A DNA stretch of 64,000 nt from Nocardioides sp. B-3 (GTDB lineage Bacteria > Actinomycetota > Actinomycetes > Propionibacteriales > Nocardioidaceae). Every line of letters begins with the position of its first letter. The first letter of the stretch is position 1. The translations under genes and the position numbers were made by a program. Positions 47,372-57,975 of this stretch are shown here, in pieces. Where the stretch lies: assembly GCF_024703895.1 (NCBI RefSeq), contig NZ_CP087968.1:1984001-2048000 (forward strand), given 5' to 3'. Under the pieces are notes generated by a model that was given only the letters and a program-made list of their open reading frames with translations, made no database searches and was not told where the DNA came from.

Positions 47372-49783
47372 TCGACCGCACCCGACCGGACGCCGAGAGG
47401 CGTACGGCGACCTTGCCGCCCTTCACGCAGTAGGTGAACCGTGCGCCCGGGCGCTCGTAGGGCTGGCCGACCCGACGCATCAGCGCCCGGGTCGAAAGGC
47501 CCGGCTTCCCGAGCCGCGTGAACGACCTTCGGGACATCCGGAGGTCGGGGTTGCAGGCACGAGTCGGGGGCGATGCCCTCGGCTCGTTCCCACGTCTGGA
47601 GGTAGGCCTCGGCGCCGCGCCACATGTCGGCCTTGAGGGCGGCACCGTCGGCGCCGGCGACGTGGGCGGCGTCCTCGATCCAGTCGGGGTAGGCGCCGTA
47701 CTGCGCGACGCCGTCGACGTTGATGTCGTAGACCCGCTGCCCGGCTCGTTGACGATCGATGCGAACGCCGCCGAGTCCACGGAAGGGATAGGTCACCGGG
47801 TTCGTCACCTCGGCTCCCCGAGGACTGCCCTGCGCGCCGAGGCCGTTGATGTCGGCGCCGTACCCGAAGCCGAAGTAGAAGCGCTCGTCGGCCCAGCCGA
47901 GGTGTCGACGCCACTTCTCGACGAAGCCGCTCGAGTCTCCGGCGTACGGCGCGATGTAGCCGCCCGGGCGATAGATCCGCGGATAGGCGTCGGGCGTCGA
48001 CCACGAGTGGCTCGACAGCACCCCGGAGTAGGCGCGAGCCTCGAGCTGGTCGAGCAGGGTGTTGCGGGCCTTGACGCTCATGTGGTCGGGGTCGATCAGC
48101 ATGTGCTTGTCGGCGAGGCGGTCGACGAGGTGGGTGCCCGTGTCGGTCAGGCCGCGGGTGTTGCAGTGCATCGGGGTGCCGTAGATCGGCAGGGCGGCGA
48201 GGTTGAGGAGCCCGCTCACCTGCCCGATGGCGCCGAAGAGGGCGTCCTGCTGGCCGGCGCTGATGTCGGGAGCGGCGAGCTGGGTGTGGTCGGCGCTCTC
48301 GCCGTCGGCGGGGGCGCAGTGCTGCATGTCCCAGAAGGTGCCGGTCTCCGGGAAGTTGGCCGCGTTGACGGCGACCCCGGTCGCGCCGTTGTCGCCGGCG
48401 ATCCCGGACAGCGCGTTGTCGAACTTGTTGACCAGCTCCATCTGCCGCACGCCGAGCCGGTGCATCTCGTCGAGCTGCCGGTCGATGCCGGCCGGGTCGC
48501 ACTGGTCGACGTCGCCGCCGGGCAGCTTCTTGAACGTGCAGCCGAAGGGCACGCTCGTCTCGATGCCCATGACGACCGCGAGCTTGCCGGCGTTGATCAC
48601 CTTGCGGGCCTGCCACGGCGACCGGACGATGCGGTACCACCCCCGGCCGGGTCCGCCGTTCTGCGCGTCGATGTAGTCCCGGAGCTCGTACATCCGCTGG
48701 GCCTGCAGGCGCAGCGAGTCCATGTCGTCGCAGGAGTTCTTCTTGAGCGGGTAGAGCTCGCAGAGCTTGTTGTTCTCGACGAGCAGGTTGACGAAGATCC
48801 GCTGCCCGCCGCGCCGGGAGCGCTCGAGCCACTTGTAGTAGGTGCCCTCGTGGGTCAGCGACTCGGGCGCCGGCCAGTCCTTGAAGGTCGGCCAGCCGAC
48901 CGGGTCGTGGCCGGGCTTGCCGCCGAGCGCGGTCTCGAGCGCGGCGCCGGCGCCACCGGTCGCGGTGTGGTCGGGGCAGTCGACGAGGGCGTATTCGGGG
49001 CCGTACCTGTCCCACGGCTTCCCGCAGTGCACGGCACCCCCGAGGAACTCGAACGCCATGCCGTGGGTGTGCGCGTCGACGTACCCCCGCACCTCCCGGA
49101 AGGGCGTGACGCCCGCGTGCGGCCGCCCGCTCACGTTGACCCGGGCCTCGGCGAAGGCTGGGCAACCGGTGGCCTTCACGAGCCGGAAGTCGGTCCGGCC
49201 GTCGATCGTCAGCGTGGTCGCGCCGGACGCGAAGCGCATCCGGCCGGCGCGCCCGGTGGCGACCCACTCGGTGGCGGGGGAGGGTGCGGCCGCGCGGGTG
49301 CCGTCGGCGGCGAGGAGGTGGCTGTCGCGGTCGATCAGGAGGTAGCTGCCGAGCTCGGTGGCCCGGAACCGCATCGGCTCGCCGGCCATCGCGTAGCAGC
49401 CACCCGCCATCGCGAAGCGGGGTCGCGGGAACCTTCGTCCGCCTCGCCGTGGACCGCACCGTCGTCAGGCGCGGGTCGCGCAGGCGGCGCTGGCTCTCGA
49501 CGTACGCCGCAGCCGACCGTGCCTGCCGCGCGCTGGTCGGGTCCTGCGTGGCCGCGGACACCTCGCCGCCGCGGGACACGGCGTTCTTGGTCGCGGGGTC
49601 GCCGTGGTCGTGGCCGTGCCCGTCGTCGAGGAGGTCGGTCCCGGTCGCATCGTAGGTCGCGAGCAGCGTGCCGGTGCGCGGCTGGGCGCCGTCGGGCAGG
49701 GCGAGCGCGGTGGCGACGAGTGCCAGTGCGACCGGGGTCGCGGCGCCGAGTCGGCGGGTCGTGCGGGACGGAACGGGTTCCAC
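47358..49783 (-). CDS. large secreted peptidase M19 / amidohydrolase-like protein, frameshifted
   Basis: About 808 residues. The GTG at 49783 is chosen for the AGGAGG upstream and the signal peptide that follows (RRLGAATPVALALVATALALP). The catalytic-type domain has YVDAHTHGMAFEF (HxH metal ligands), GIETSVPFGCT, DPDHMSVKARNTLLDQL and VLSSHSWSTPD, in the order seen in renal-dipeptidase-like metal enzymes. A beta-rich N-terminal domain of about 200 residues and a C-terminal beta tail (RFTYCVKGGKVAVRLS) frame it. The frame jumps near 49425 and 47545. Most likely an exported dipeptidase or related hydrolase; the substrate is unknown. Confidence 0.75.
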
Positions 49784-50066
49784 GGCTACCTCCTGTTGGC
49801 ACCACAACGAGCCCGGGTGGCAACCGACACGCTGGCTCGTGCAAGTTGTTACCGAGTCGTGGGTGCGCGGTGTCAGGCCTGTGGCCCGTCAATTGACAGT
49901 CTGAGGCTTGTTCGGACTGCGTCTGGCACACACCAGACGTGATCGATGAGACCCGGATCCGGGGGGTCCACGAGTGGCCGGGCCGCTCGTAGCCCGGTCG
50001 ATTCGCGAGATCATCCGACGCGGCCGGCCAGCTCCTCTTCGAGTGAGCGGTCGGCCGTTCTCGTTC

Positions 50067-50810
50067 TCAGCCTCCGAGCCGCTTCGACAGCGCCGACGCG
50101 GTCGTCTGTACGGCGCCCGCGACCGTGTCCAGTGCGGTGCCGTTGGCAAAGGTGAGCGCGACGGAGGCCACCGGGTGTCCGTTGTGGTCGAGCACCGGGG
50201 CCGCCACGCTGGCCGGGCCCGCGGAGACCTCGCCGTCCTCGACCGCGTAGCCGCGCTGTCGCGCCTCGCTCAGCACGGCGCGCAGCCCGCTCAGTGTGGT
50301 GGGGCCGGTGCCGAGCCGGTCGACGAAGGCGGCCCGGTCGGGATAGAGCGCGCGCACTGGCTGCTCGGCAGCGCCATCAGGATCGCCCGCCCGCTCGCGG
50401 TCAGGTGGGCCGGCAGGCGGACGCCGACGTCAGTCACCAGCGGCGGACGACCCGGCGCGCGCTCCTCGATCACGTAGAGGACGTCGCGCCCGTGGAGCAC
50501 GGCCGGTGTCCGCCGTACCCCGTCGTGTCGACCCGGGGCGGCGAGGGGTCGGCGCGCGATGCGTTGCAGGGGTTCCCGGGCGGGCGAAGCCGGTGCCGAC
50601 CTCGAAGGCGGCGACGCCCGGGCCGTAGCGGCGTTCGTCCTCGAGGTGCACCACGAAGCCCTCGGCGATCATCGCGTTGACGAGGTGGTAGGCCGTGCTG
50701 CGCGGCAGGTCGCAGGCCCGCGAGATCCGGTCGAGCGCGACGGGATCGGGCTGGCTGGCCGGGAACCGCAGCACCCGCAGCGTGCGGGTGGCTGCGGGAA
50801 CGTGGCTCAT
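50067..50810 (-). CDS. IclR-family transcriptional regulator, frameshifted
   Basis: N-terminal winged HTH (RISRACDLPRSTAYHLVNAMIAEGFVVH) with the IclR dimer helix, followed by the GAF-like effector domain: ERAPGRPPLVTDVGVRLPAHLTASGRAILMAL, then QRGYAVEDGEVSAGPASVAAPVLDHNGHPVASVALT, the hallmark of the family. The frame jumps near 50575 and 50365. The effector is unknown. The hut genes lie 2 kb away and carry an IclR-style inverted repeat upstream, so control of hutHU is a possibility, not a conclusion. Confidence 0.85.
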
Positions 50811-50843
50811 GTCGGGTCATCCTGCCCGACGCGGCCCCCGGCG

Positions 50844-51273
50844 TCAGGCTTTGTGGCTGCCTTCGTTGCCCGGATCGTCGGCCGGATCCGTGGCCGGGCC
50901 GGCCGGCGGGACGACCCGCGGCTGGTAGTCGTCGGCCGTGTTGTCGATGTCTGGGTCGAGGCGGTCGGCCGCGCGGATCTGGTCCTCCTGCAGGGCCCGG
51001 TCCCGGTCGACGGCGGCGCGCGCGGTGCTCGCCTCCTCCTCGGCGCGACGCGCCTCGAGCCGGGCCTGCTCGGCCTTGGCCTCTGCCTGCTCGGCGCGGG
51101 CCTGCTCGTCGGGCAGTCCGGCCGCCCGGTGGTCGGCCCCGCTCGCGCAGCTGTCCCGCTCGGGCGCGGTTGTCGGCCGGGTTCTTCCTGCGCATCGTCG
51201 CGACGACCAACCCGATGAGGATGATCACGGCGACGACGATGACGACGGTCCAGATGATCTGTTCGGTGGTCAC
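50844..51273 (-). CDS. single-pass membrane protein with coiled-coil tail, frameshifted
   Basis: GTG start at 51273. One N-terminal membrane helix (IIWTVVIVVAVIILIGLVVATM) is followed by a basic segment and a heptad-rich Ala/Glu/Arg coiled coil (EQARAEQAEAKAEQARLEAR). A Pro/Asp-rich tail ends GNEGSHKA. The frame jumps near 51150. About 142 residues. No family recognised; small coiled-coil membrane proteins of this design are common in actinobacteria. Confidence 0.6.
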
Positions 51274-51400
51274 GGTCGGCTCCTCGCTCCATGCGCGGCG
51301 ACCCCGGTCGGTGCCGCGCCGGTCCTGTTCACCGTAGGCAGGCCCGCCGCGCTGGACCACCTCCCCGGGGGTTGGTCCTTCGCAGCGGGTCGCAAGAGCC

Positions 51401-52636
51401 TCAGCGGATCGCGCGCATCACCTGATCGGCCATGGTGTGGCCCAGCAGGTAGCCGTCCTCCATTGCGTCGCGGAAGTGCAGACCGCCCCAGATGCGGGCG
51501 TGGAAGGCGTCGTGCTCGAGCGCGGAGAGGCTCGTGTAGGTGCGCTCGAGGCCGCCGGAGCGCAGGACCGGGGTGATGTCATCACCGAGGGTCTGGCGCA
51601 CGACCTCGGCGAACGGCGACGTCCCAGCCGCGTGCCCGCTGGTGTAGTCGGAGTAGGCCGGGTTCGGCACCAGCGGCAGCCACGGGGTCGGGTGGAGTCC
51701 CGTTGCCGGGTTGCCGTCCGTCTCCGCCCCGGCGATCGCCCGGAACGGGCGCCAGTAGCCGAGGTCGTACTTGAGTCGCCACGACTGGATGAAGGCATTG
51801 GCGATGGCGCCGTCAATCCGCGCGAACATCCGGGTCACGGGAATCAGCCCCACGGGTTCAGACTCGAGGTAGCGACACAGGGCATCGCGATAGACCGGAT
51901 TCACGTTGGGCGCCATGAAGCGGGCGATGGCCGTCTGCTCGTCGGTGCGGGTGGTCGACGTGGTTGACCCGAGCAGGCGCACCTCGTTGTAGTCGGCAGC
52001 GTAGGCGGCGCTGGTCAATGCATCGGGGCCGTCAAGCGCCACGGGCGGTACGTCGACGACGGGCTTGACGAAGCCGAGCCGGGCGAGCGCCATGCCGCTG
52101 GCCGGTGGTTGCCAGATGCCCGCCGCGGGCGCCTTGCTGTAGGCGATGGCGGCGTTGTTGCGCCCGTCGCCTACGCGAGAGGCGATCATCGCGTCCGCCG
52201 CCGCTGCACCGATGGCCGCGCCAGTCTCGGCCTTCGCGCCGTTGGGCAGGGTCGCGAGCATGGCCGCCGGGTCCGCGTTCAGGGCGGGCCTCGACGCAGG
52301 GAAGTACTCGTGGAGCACGTCGTGGGCAGCAGTCGCCACCGCGACCGTGGCTGCGACCCGGCCGTGCTGGTGCCCTTCGAGAGCTGCGTCGTACACGGCG
52401 AGCGAGGCGAAGGAGGTGTAGAGGGCTCCGACCGGCGGAGCCGGGCCAGCTTCGGTGTAGGCGGTGCGCATGGCGATGCGCTGCCGGGCGACCGCCGCCT
52501 CGGCAGCCTTGATGTGGTCGTCGGCGGAGCGGGCGGACGGGGCCGCGCCGGTGGTGGAGCCCGAGCTCACGACGAGGAGAGGTGCGATGAGCAGGCTGGC
52601 GCCCAAGCTCATCAGGGTTCGACGGGAGCGTGACAT
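51401..52636 (-). CDS. secreted vanadium-haloperoxidase/PAP2-like phosphatase family protein
   Basis: Intact, 411 residues. Signal peptide MSRSRRTLMSLGASLLIAPL. The phosphate/vanadate site of this superfamily can be traced: K-x6-RP in LKYDLGYWRPFRAI, the second motif as DYTSGHAAG (where PSGH is usual), and the third R-x5-H as ARIWGGLHFRDAMEDG, with the catalytic His near residue 394. Homologues are either vanadium-dependent haloperoxidases or acid phosphatases; the sequence does not decide which. No frame break, unlike most neighbours. Divergent from hutH across 153 bp. Confidence 0.83.
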   Translation of the reverse strand: MSRSRRTLMSLGASLLIAPLLVVSSGSTTGAAPSARSADDHIKAAEAAVARQRIAMRTAYTEAGPAPPVGALYTSFASLAVYDAALEGHQHGRVAATVAVATAAHDVLHEYFPASRPALNADPAAMLATLPNGAKAETGAAIGAAAADAMIASRVGDGRNNAAIAYSKAPAAGIWQPPASGMALARLGFVKPVVDVPPVALDGPDALTSAAYAADYNEVRLLGSTTSTTRTDEQTAIARFMAPNVNPVYRDALCRYLESEPVGLIPVTRMFARIDGAIANAFIQSWRLKYDLGYWRPFRAIAGAETDGNPATGLHPTPWLPLVPNPAYSDYTSGHAAGTSPFAEVVRQTLGDDITPVLRSGGLERTYTSLSALEHDAFHARIWGGLHFRDAMEDGYLLGHTMADQVMRAIR

Positions 52637-52717
52637 GAGGAAGCCTTTCGAATGGATGCTTGTGAGAACCACGACTCCCGGACCCGGGTGCAGGTTCCGC
52701 AACCCCGGTGATCGGCC

Positions 52718-52735
52718 TGTCTCAGATGCGAGACA
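52718..52735. promoter_or_regulatory. candidate operator TGTCTC-N6-GAGACA
   Basis: A perfect 6-bp inverted repeat (TGTCTCAGATGCGAGACA) sits 54 bases before the hutH start codon in the divergent gap with the haloperoxidase-like gene. Size and spacing suit an IclR- or GntR-type dimer. The regulator is unknown; an IclR-family gene lies at 50067-50810. Confidence 0.5.
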
Positions 52736-52789
52736 TATCCGGTGCCGGGGTGGGTGGTGCGGAGTGCTGCGCGGGAGTTTGATGACGAC

Positions 52790-54334
52790 ATGTCAACCAC
52801 CACCGTCATCGTCGGCACTGGCCCGGTCTCCTTCGCGGACGTCCTCGCGGTGACCCGCGACGGCGCGGCCGTCACGCTGGGCGACGACGCACTCGCCGCC
52901 ATCGACCGGGCCCGCGCAGTGGTCGAGGAGCTGGCGGCGGCCCCCACCCCGGCGTACGGCATCTCCACCGGCTTCGGCGCCCTCGCGACCCGGCACATCC
53001 CGACCGAGATGCGCGCCCAGCTGCAGAAGTCGCTGGTCCGCTCGCACGCTGCCGGCTCCGGTCCCGAGGTCGAGCGCGAGGTGACGCGCGGGTTGATGCT
53101 GCTGCGGCTCTCGACCCCGGCGACGGGTCACACCGGCGTACGCCGGGAGACGGCCGAGCTCCCGGCGTCGTTCCTGACGCACGGGATCACCCCGGTGGTG
53201 CACGAGTACGGCTCCCTCGGTTGCTCGGGCGACCTCGCCCCGCTGTCGCACTGCGCGCTCGCGCTGATGGGCGAGGGCTCGGTCCGCGACGCCTCCGGCA
53301 CGCTGATGCCGGCCGCCGAGGCGCTCGCCGCGGCCGGGCTGACCCCGGTCGAGCTCGTCGCCAAGGAGGGCCTCGCACTGATCAACGGCACCGACGGCAT
53401 GCTCGGCATGCTGGTGATGGCGATCGCCGACCTGCGCATGCTGCTGCGCACCGCCGACATCGCCGCGGCCATGAGCGTCGAGGGCCAGCTCGGCACCGAC
53501 CGGGTGTTCGCCCCCGAGCTCCGGGCCATCCGCCCGCACCCGGGCCGGGCCCTGTCCGCGGCCAACCTGATGTCGCTGATGGCCGACTCCGCGATCGTCG
53601 CCTCGCACCGGACCGGCGACTGCAACCGCGTCCAGGGACGCCTACTCGTTGCGCTGTTCGCCCCGGGTGCACGGCGGTGCCCGCGACACGGTGGAGTATG
53701 CCGCCGTGGTGGCCGGGCGTGAGCTCGCGTCGGCCGTCGACAACCCGGTCGTGATCGGTGACGCCGTCGAGTCCAACGGCAACTTCCACGGTGCCCCCGT
53801 CGCCTATGTCCTCGACTTCCCGGCGATCGTCGCCGCCGACGTGGCCTCGATCAGCGAGCGGCGCACGGACCGGTTCCTCGACAAGACGCGCAGTCACGGG
53901 CTCAACGCGTTCCTCGCGCACGACCCGGGTGTCGACTCGGGCCACATGATCGCGCAGTACACCCAGGCCGCGATCGTCTCCGAGCTCAAACGCCTCGCCA
54001 ACCCGGCCTCCGTCGACTCGATCCCGTCGAGCGCGATGCAGGAGGACCACGTGTCGATGGGCTGGTCGGCCGCCCGCAAGCTGCGCCGCTCGGTCGACGG
54101 ACTCACCCGGGTCGTCGCGATCGAGGTGCTCACCGCTGCGCGCGCTCGACATGCGCGCGCCGCTGACGCCGTCGCCTGCGACCGCCGCCGTGGTCAAGGC
54201 GCTGCGCGACGCCGGCATCCGGGGGCCCGGCCCCGACCGCCACCTGTCGCCCGAGATCGAAAACCGCTTTTTCGCTCGTCGCCTCCGGCGCCGTGCTCGC
54301 CGCCGCCGAATCCGTGATCGGAGAACTCGCATGA
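52790..54334 (+). CDS. hutH: histidine ammonia-lyase, frameshifted
   Basis: First enzyme of histidine degradation, converting L-histidine to urocanate and ammonia in the cytoplasm. Aromatic amino acid lyase motifs: [11 protein letters not shown] near residue 58, then [18 protein letters not shown], whose inner triad forms the MIO cofactor, here Cys-Ser-Gly rather than Ala-Ser-Gly. Also [24 protein letters not shown] and [10 protein letters not shown]. The C-terminal helices include [12 protein letters not shown]. The frame jumps at the GGG of 53635-53637 and near 54140 and 54262. ATG 52790 is 54 bases from the inverted repeat. ATGA overlap with hutU. Confidence 0.93.
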
Positions 54335-55997
54335 ACGACAACCCCCGCCTCCCCATCCACGCCGCCACCGGCACGGAGCTGACCGCGAAGTCGTGGCAGA
54401 CCGAGGCACCCCTGCGGATGCTGATGAACAACCTCGACCCGGCCAACGCCGAGCGCCCCGAGGACCTCGTCGTCTACGGCGGCACCGGCAAGGCGGCCCG
54501 CAACTGGGAGGCCTACGACGCGCTCGTCCGGACCCTGCGCGACCTCGAGGACGACGAGACGATGCTGGTGCAGTCGGGCAAGCCCGTCGGCGTCATGCGC
54601 ACCCACGAGTGGGCGCCGCGCGTGCTGATCGCCAACTCCAACCTCGTCGGCGACTGGGCCAACTGGGAGGAGTTCCGCCGCCTCGAGGACCTCGGGCTGA
54701 CGATGTACGGGCAGATGACGGCCGGCTCGTGGATCTACATCGGCACGCAGGGGATCCTGCAGGGGACGTTCGAGACGTTCGCCGCGATCGCCGACCTCCG
54801 CTTCGACGGCACCCTCGCAGGCACCATCACCCTGACCGCCGGGCTCGGCGGCATGGGCGGCGCCCAGCCGCTCGCCGTCACCATGAACGACGGCGTCGCG
54901 ATCTGCATCGAGTGCGACCAGTCGCGGATCGAGCGGCGCATCGAGCACCGCTACCTCGACGTCCGAGGCTTCGTCGCTGGACGAGGCTGTCGCCATGGCG
55001 ATCGAGGCGCGCGACGCTCGTCGTCCCCTGTCGATCGGTGTCCTCGGCAACGCGGCCGAGATGGTGCCGGCGCTGCTCGAGCAGAACGCTCCGATCGACA
55101 TCGTCACCGACCAGACCTCCGCGCACGACCCGCTGTTCTACCTCCCGGTCGGCGTGCCGTTCGAGGAGTGGCAGACCCAGCGCGAGGCCGACCCGGTCGG
55201 CTTCACCAAGGCCGCGCAGTCGGCGATGGCCGCGCACGTCGCCGCCATGGTCGGCTTCATGGACGCCGGCGCCGAGGTCTTCGACTACGGCAACTCCATC
55301 CGCGACGAGGCCCGCAAGGGCGGCTTCGACCGGGCCTTCGACTTCCCCGGCTTCGTGCCCGCCTACATCCGTCCGCTCTTCTGCGAGGGCAAGGGCCCGT
55401 TCCGCTGGGCCGCGCTCTCCGGTGACCCGGCCGACATCGCCGCGACGGACAAGGCGATCCTCGAGCTCTTCCCCGACAACGAGCGCCTGCACAAGTGGAT
55501 CAAGATGGCCGGTGAGCGAGTCGCGTTCCGGGGCCTGCCGGCTCGCATCTGCTGGCTGGGCCGGGGCGAGCGCCACCTCGCCGGCCTCAAGTTCAACGAG
55601 ATGGTGGCCTCGGGTGAGCTCAAGGCCCCGGTCGTCATCGGCCGCGACCACCTCGACTGCAGGGTCCGTCGCTTCGCCGTACCGCGAGACCGAGGCGATG
55701 AAGGACGGGTCCGACGCGATCGCCGACTGGGCCCTGCTCAACGCGCTGGTCAACACCGCCTCCGGCGCGACACGGGTCTCGATCCACCACGGCGGCGGCG
55801 TCGGCATGGGTCGCTCGATCCACGCCGGCCGGGTCTGCGTCGCGGACGGTACGGAGCTGGCGGCCGAGAAGATCGAGCGCGTGCTCACCAACGACCCCGG
55901 GATGGGCGTCATCCGGCACGTCGACGCGGGCTACGACCGCGCCGTCGAGGTCGCGGCCGAGAAGAACGTCCGGATCCCGATGTCCGAGGGCAGCTAG
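54331..55997 (+). CDS. hutU: urocanate hydratase, frameshifted
   Basis: Second enzyme of the pathway, hydrating urocanate to imidazolonepropionate with tightly bound NAD+. Conserved segments: the [15 protein letters not shown] region, [35 protein letters not shown], the Rossmann-type [14 protein letters not shown], the [11 protein letters not shown] motif, ICWLGRGER (homologues usually GYGER) and [17 protein letters not shown]. The frame jumps near 54965 and 55665. About 556 residues, normal. Later hut genes (hutI and a formimino-glutamate enzyme) are not in this window. Confidence 0.94.
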
Positions 55998-56319
55998 GCC
56001 CGGCCCTGCCTCTGGCTCGGCACCCACGACACCTATACCCGAACGCCTGACAACGCGACGCCATATGTAAAAGGTGTTCGCTTTTCGAACTCAGATGCTG
56101 CGTAACGTCCGCTCAGGCGCTCAAATTCTCGATACATACGTTGACGTAACCGTAGTACCGCTGCCATGGTCCCTTCACGGGAGTGAAGGCCGGGACCTCT
56201 GTGTCGCCGGATTGGGAGACTCGGCGTCGCATCGCATCAGAGTGCCTCAGGCCTTTTCGCTCCCCGCCCACGGGAGGAACGGTTCCTCCCTGCCACGGGC
56301 AAAAATCCCGGGAGGGATT
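55998..56319 (+). other. 322-bp leader/intergenic region before the WxL-like cassette
   Basis: No coding sequence is supported. The first 150 bases are clearly lower in GC than the rest of the window and hold the inverted repeat GTTCG-CTTTT-CGAAC (56076-56090) and a TTGACG that could be a -35 element. Downstream are a short hairpin CCTTCAC-GGGA-GTGAAGG (56172-56189) and a larger one based on GGGAGGAAC/GTTCCTCCC just before the Shine-Dalgarno (GGGAGGG). The leader looks structured, but I cannot match it to a known riboswitch. Confidence 0.5.
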
Positions 56320-57867
56320 ATGTCGAGATTCACCAGTCGCGCGCTTTCAGGCGCGTTGGCGGCACTGGCAGGCGGCGCCGGTCTGGCCGTCCTGCCGTCG
56401 ACGGCGGCGGTTGCGCAGGCAACGCCGACGACGAACGCCTGTTACAACAGCGCCACGGCAGCCATCGCACCCGCGACGGCCGACTTCAACGCCACGGTGC
56501 CTTCGTCGGTCGCTCCGGGCGCCAACGTCCCGGTGACCAACCTCAGCTCGACGATCACGATGCCCGGCGCGGTGTTCGTCACGGGCTACAACCCGGGTCT
56601 GGTCCCCGACGGCGGCAATGTCGCCGGAACCGTCAGTGCTCGCCTCCGGGCCACCAACACGGTCGAGGGCGAGAAGGCCACCAACGCCGTGCCGGCCTCC
56701 ATCGGCCCGATCGACATCTCCGACCCCGATGGCACCCCCGGCACCGGTGACGAGACGGCCCCCGACCAGATCTTCACGGTCAACTTCGCCGACATGGCCT
56801 ACACCGCCGGCGCCAGCGGCCCGATCGTCCTGCGCGAGGCCAGCGTGCCGATCACCAACGCTGCCGGCTCCGGTGGCCTGTCCATCGACGCGCAGCTCGG
56901 CTTCACGGTCAAGTTCCGCTGCAGCCCCGGCACCGTCGAGGTCGTGCCGCCGAACAACACGGCGACGTTCGGCACCGCGCCTGCGATCAGCACCACCAAC
57001 GTGGTCGTGCCCGCAGCCGCTCCGGTCGCGGCCAACGACTCGGCCTCGGTCGGCGCCAACCCGGGCGGCTTCCGTCAACGTGATCGCCAACGACACCGAC
57101 GTCAACGGCGACCTCGCCGCCGGCTCGGTGGCCATCGTGTCCGGCCCCTCGGCCGGAACCGCGGTCGCCAACCCCGACGGCACCGTCACCTACACCAACA
57201 CCTCGGCCGCCCTGACCGACTCGTTCACCTACACCGTCGCCGACGCCGGCGGACTGGTGAGCAACGCGGCCACGGTCAACATCTCCATCCTCGGTGACAC
57301 CTGCGACGCCTCCGTCGCCGCGTGCTCTCGCTCGACCGGGTGATCGAGGTGCAGGTCAACGGCGCCGCGATGACGATGAAGCAGGCCGGCTCGGCGATCC
57401 AGCTGACGCCCGTCACGCTGAACGGCCAGCCGCAGAAGGCCCGGGGCCTCCTCAACGGCCTGACCGTCGTCAACGCCCGCGGCACCGACGCAGGCTGGTC
57501 GCTGACCGGTCAGATGACCTCCGACTTCAGCGACGGCACCGGCGACGGTGTCTGCGGCGTCAACAACCCGGCCAGCTGGGACAACCACTGCATCCCCGGC
57601 GGCAACGTCGGTTGGGTCCCCAGCGCGCAGGTCTCCCACGTCGTCATCCCCGGTGACGTCGCGACCGTGAACGCCGGCTCCCCGGCGATCCCCGGCACCA
57701 CCGGCCTCCCGGGCTGGGACGGCTCGGCGACCGCTCACACCCTGTGCTCGGCCCCGGCCACGCGCAGCGGTGGCACGTTCGACTGTGGCGGCGGCATCGG
57801 CCCGGGCATCCCCGCCTCGGCCGCCAAGGGCCTGTACCGGGGCACCTTGACCCTCACGCTGGTCTGA
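56320..57867 (+). CDS. secreted surface protein with Ig-like and C-terminal WxL-like domains, frameshifted
   Basis: About 515 residues. The signal peptide (ALSGALAALAGGAGLAVLP ... AVAQA) is followed by a Cys-containing beta domain (about 35-210) and a cadherin/Big_9-like Ig domain (VIANDTDVNGDLAAGSVAIV; GTVTYTNTSAALTDSFTYTV). The C-terminal domain has NARGTDAGWSLTGQMTSDF, matching the first motif of WxL surface domains (D-x-R-G...GW-x-L-x...F). No LPXTG or membrane helix, so attachment would be non-covalent. The frame jumps near 57068 and 57325. Start ATG 56320 follows GGGAGGG. It leads the cassette with a DUF916-like partner. Confidence 0.72.
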
Positions 57868-57975
57868 CCGACTGAGGCTTTCCTTTCCGTACGGCGCAGG
57901 GCGGACCACCGTCCGTCCCGCGTCGTACTTCCTCGTTCTCACACCTCCACACCTCACACATCTGAAGGCTCCACG

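Noticed and set aside
55998..56319. Known riboswitch (ydaO/c-di-AMP, c-di-GMP or cobalamin) before the surface cassette
   Set aside because: None of the conserved core strings of these classes could be found by eye. Only generic stem-loops are visible.
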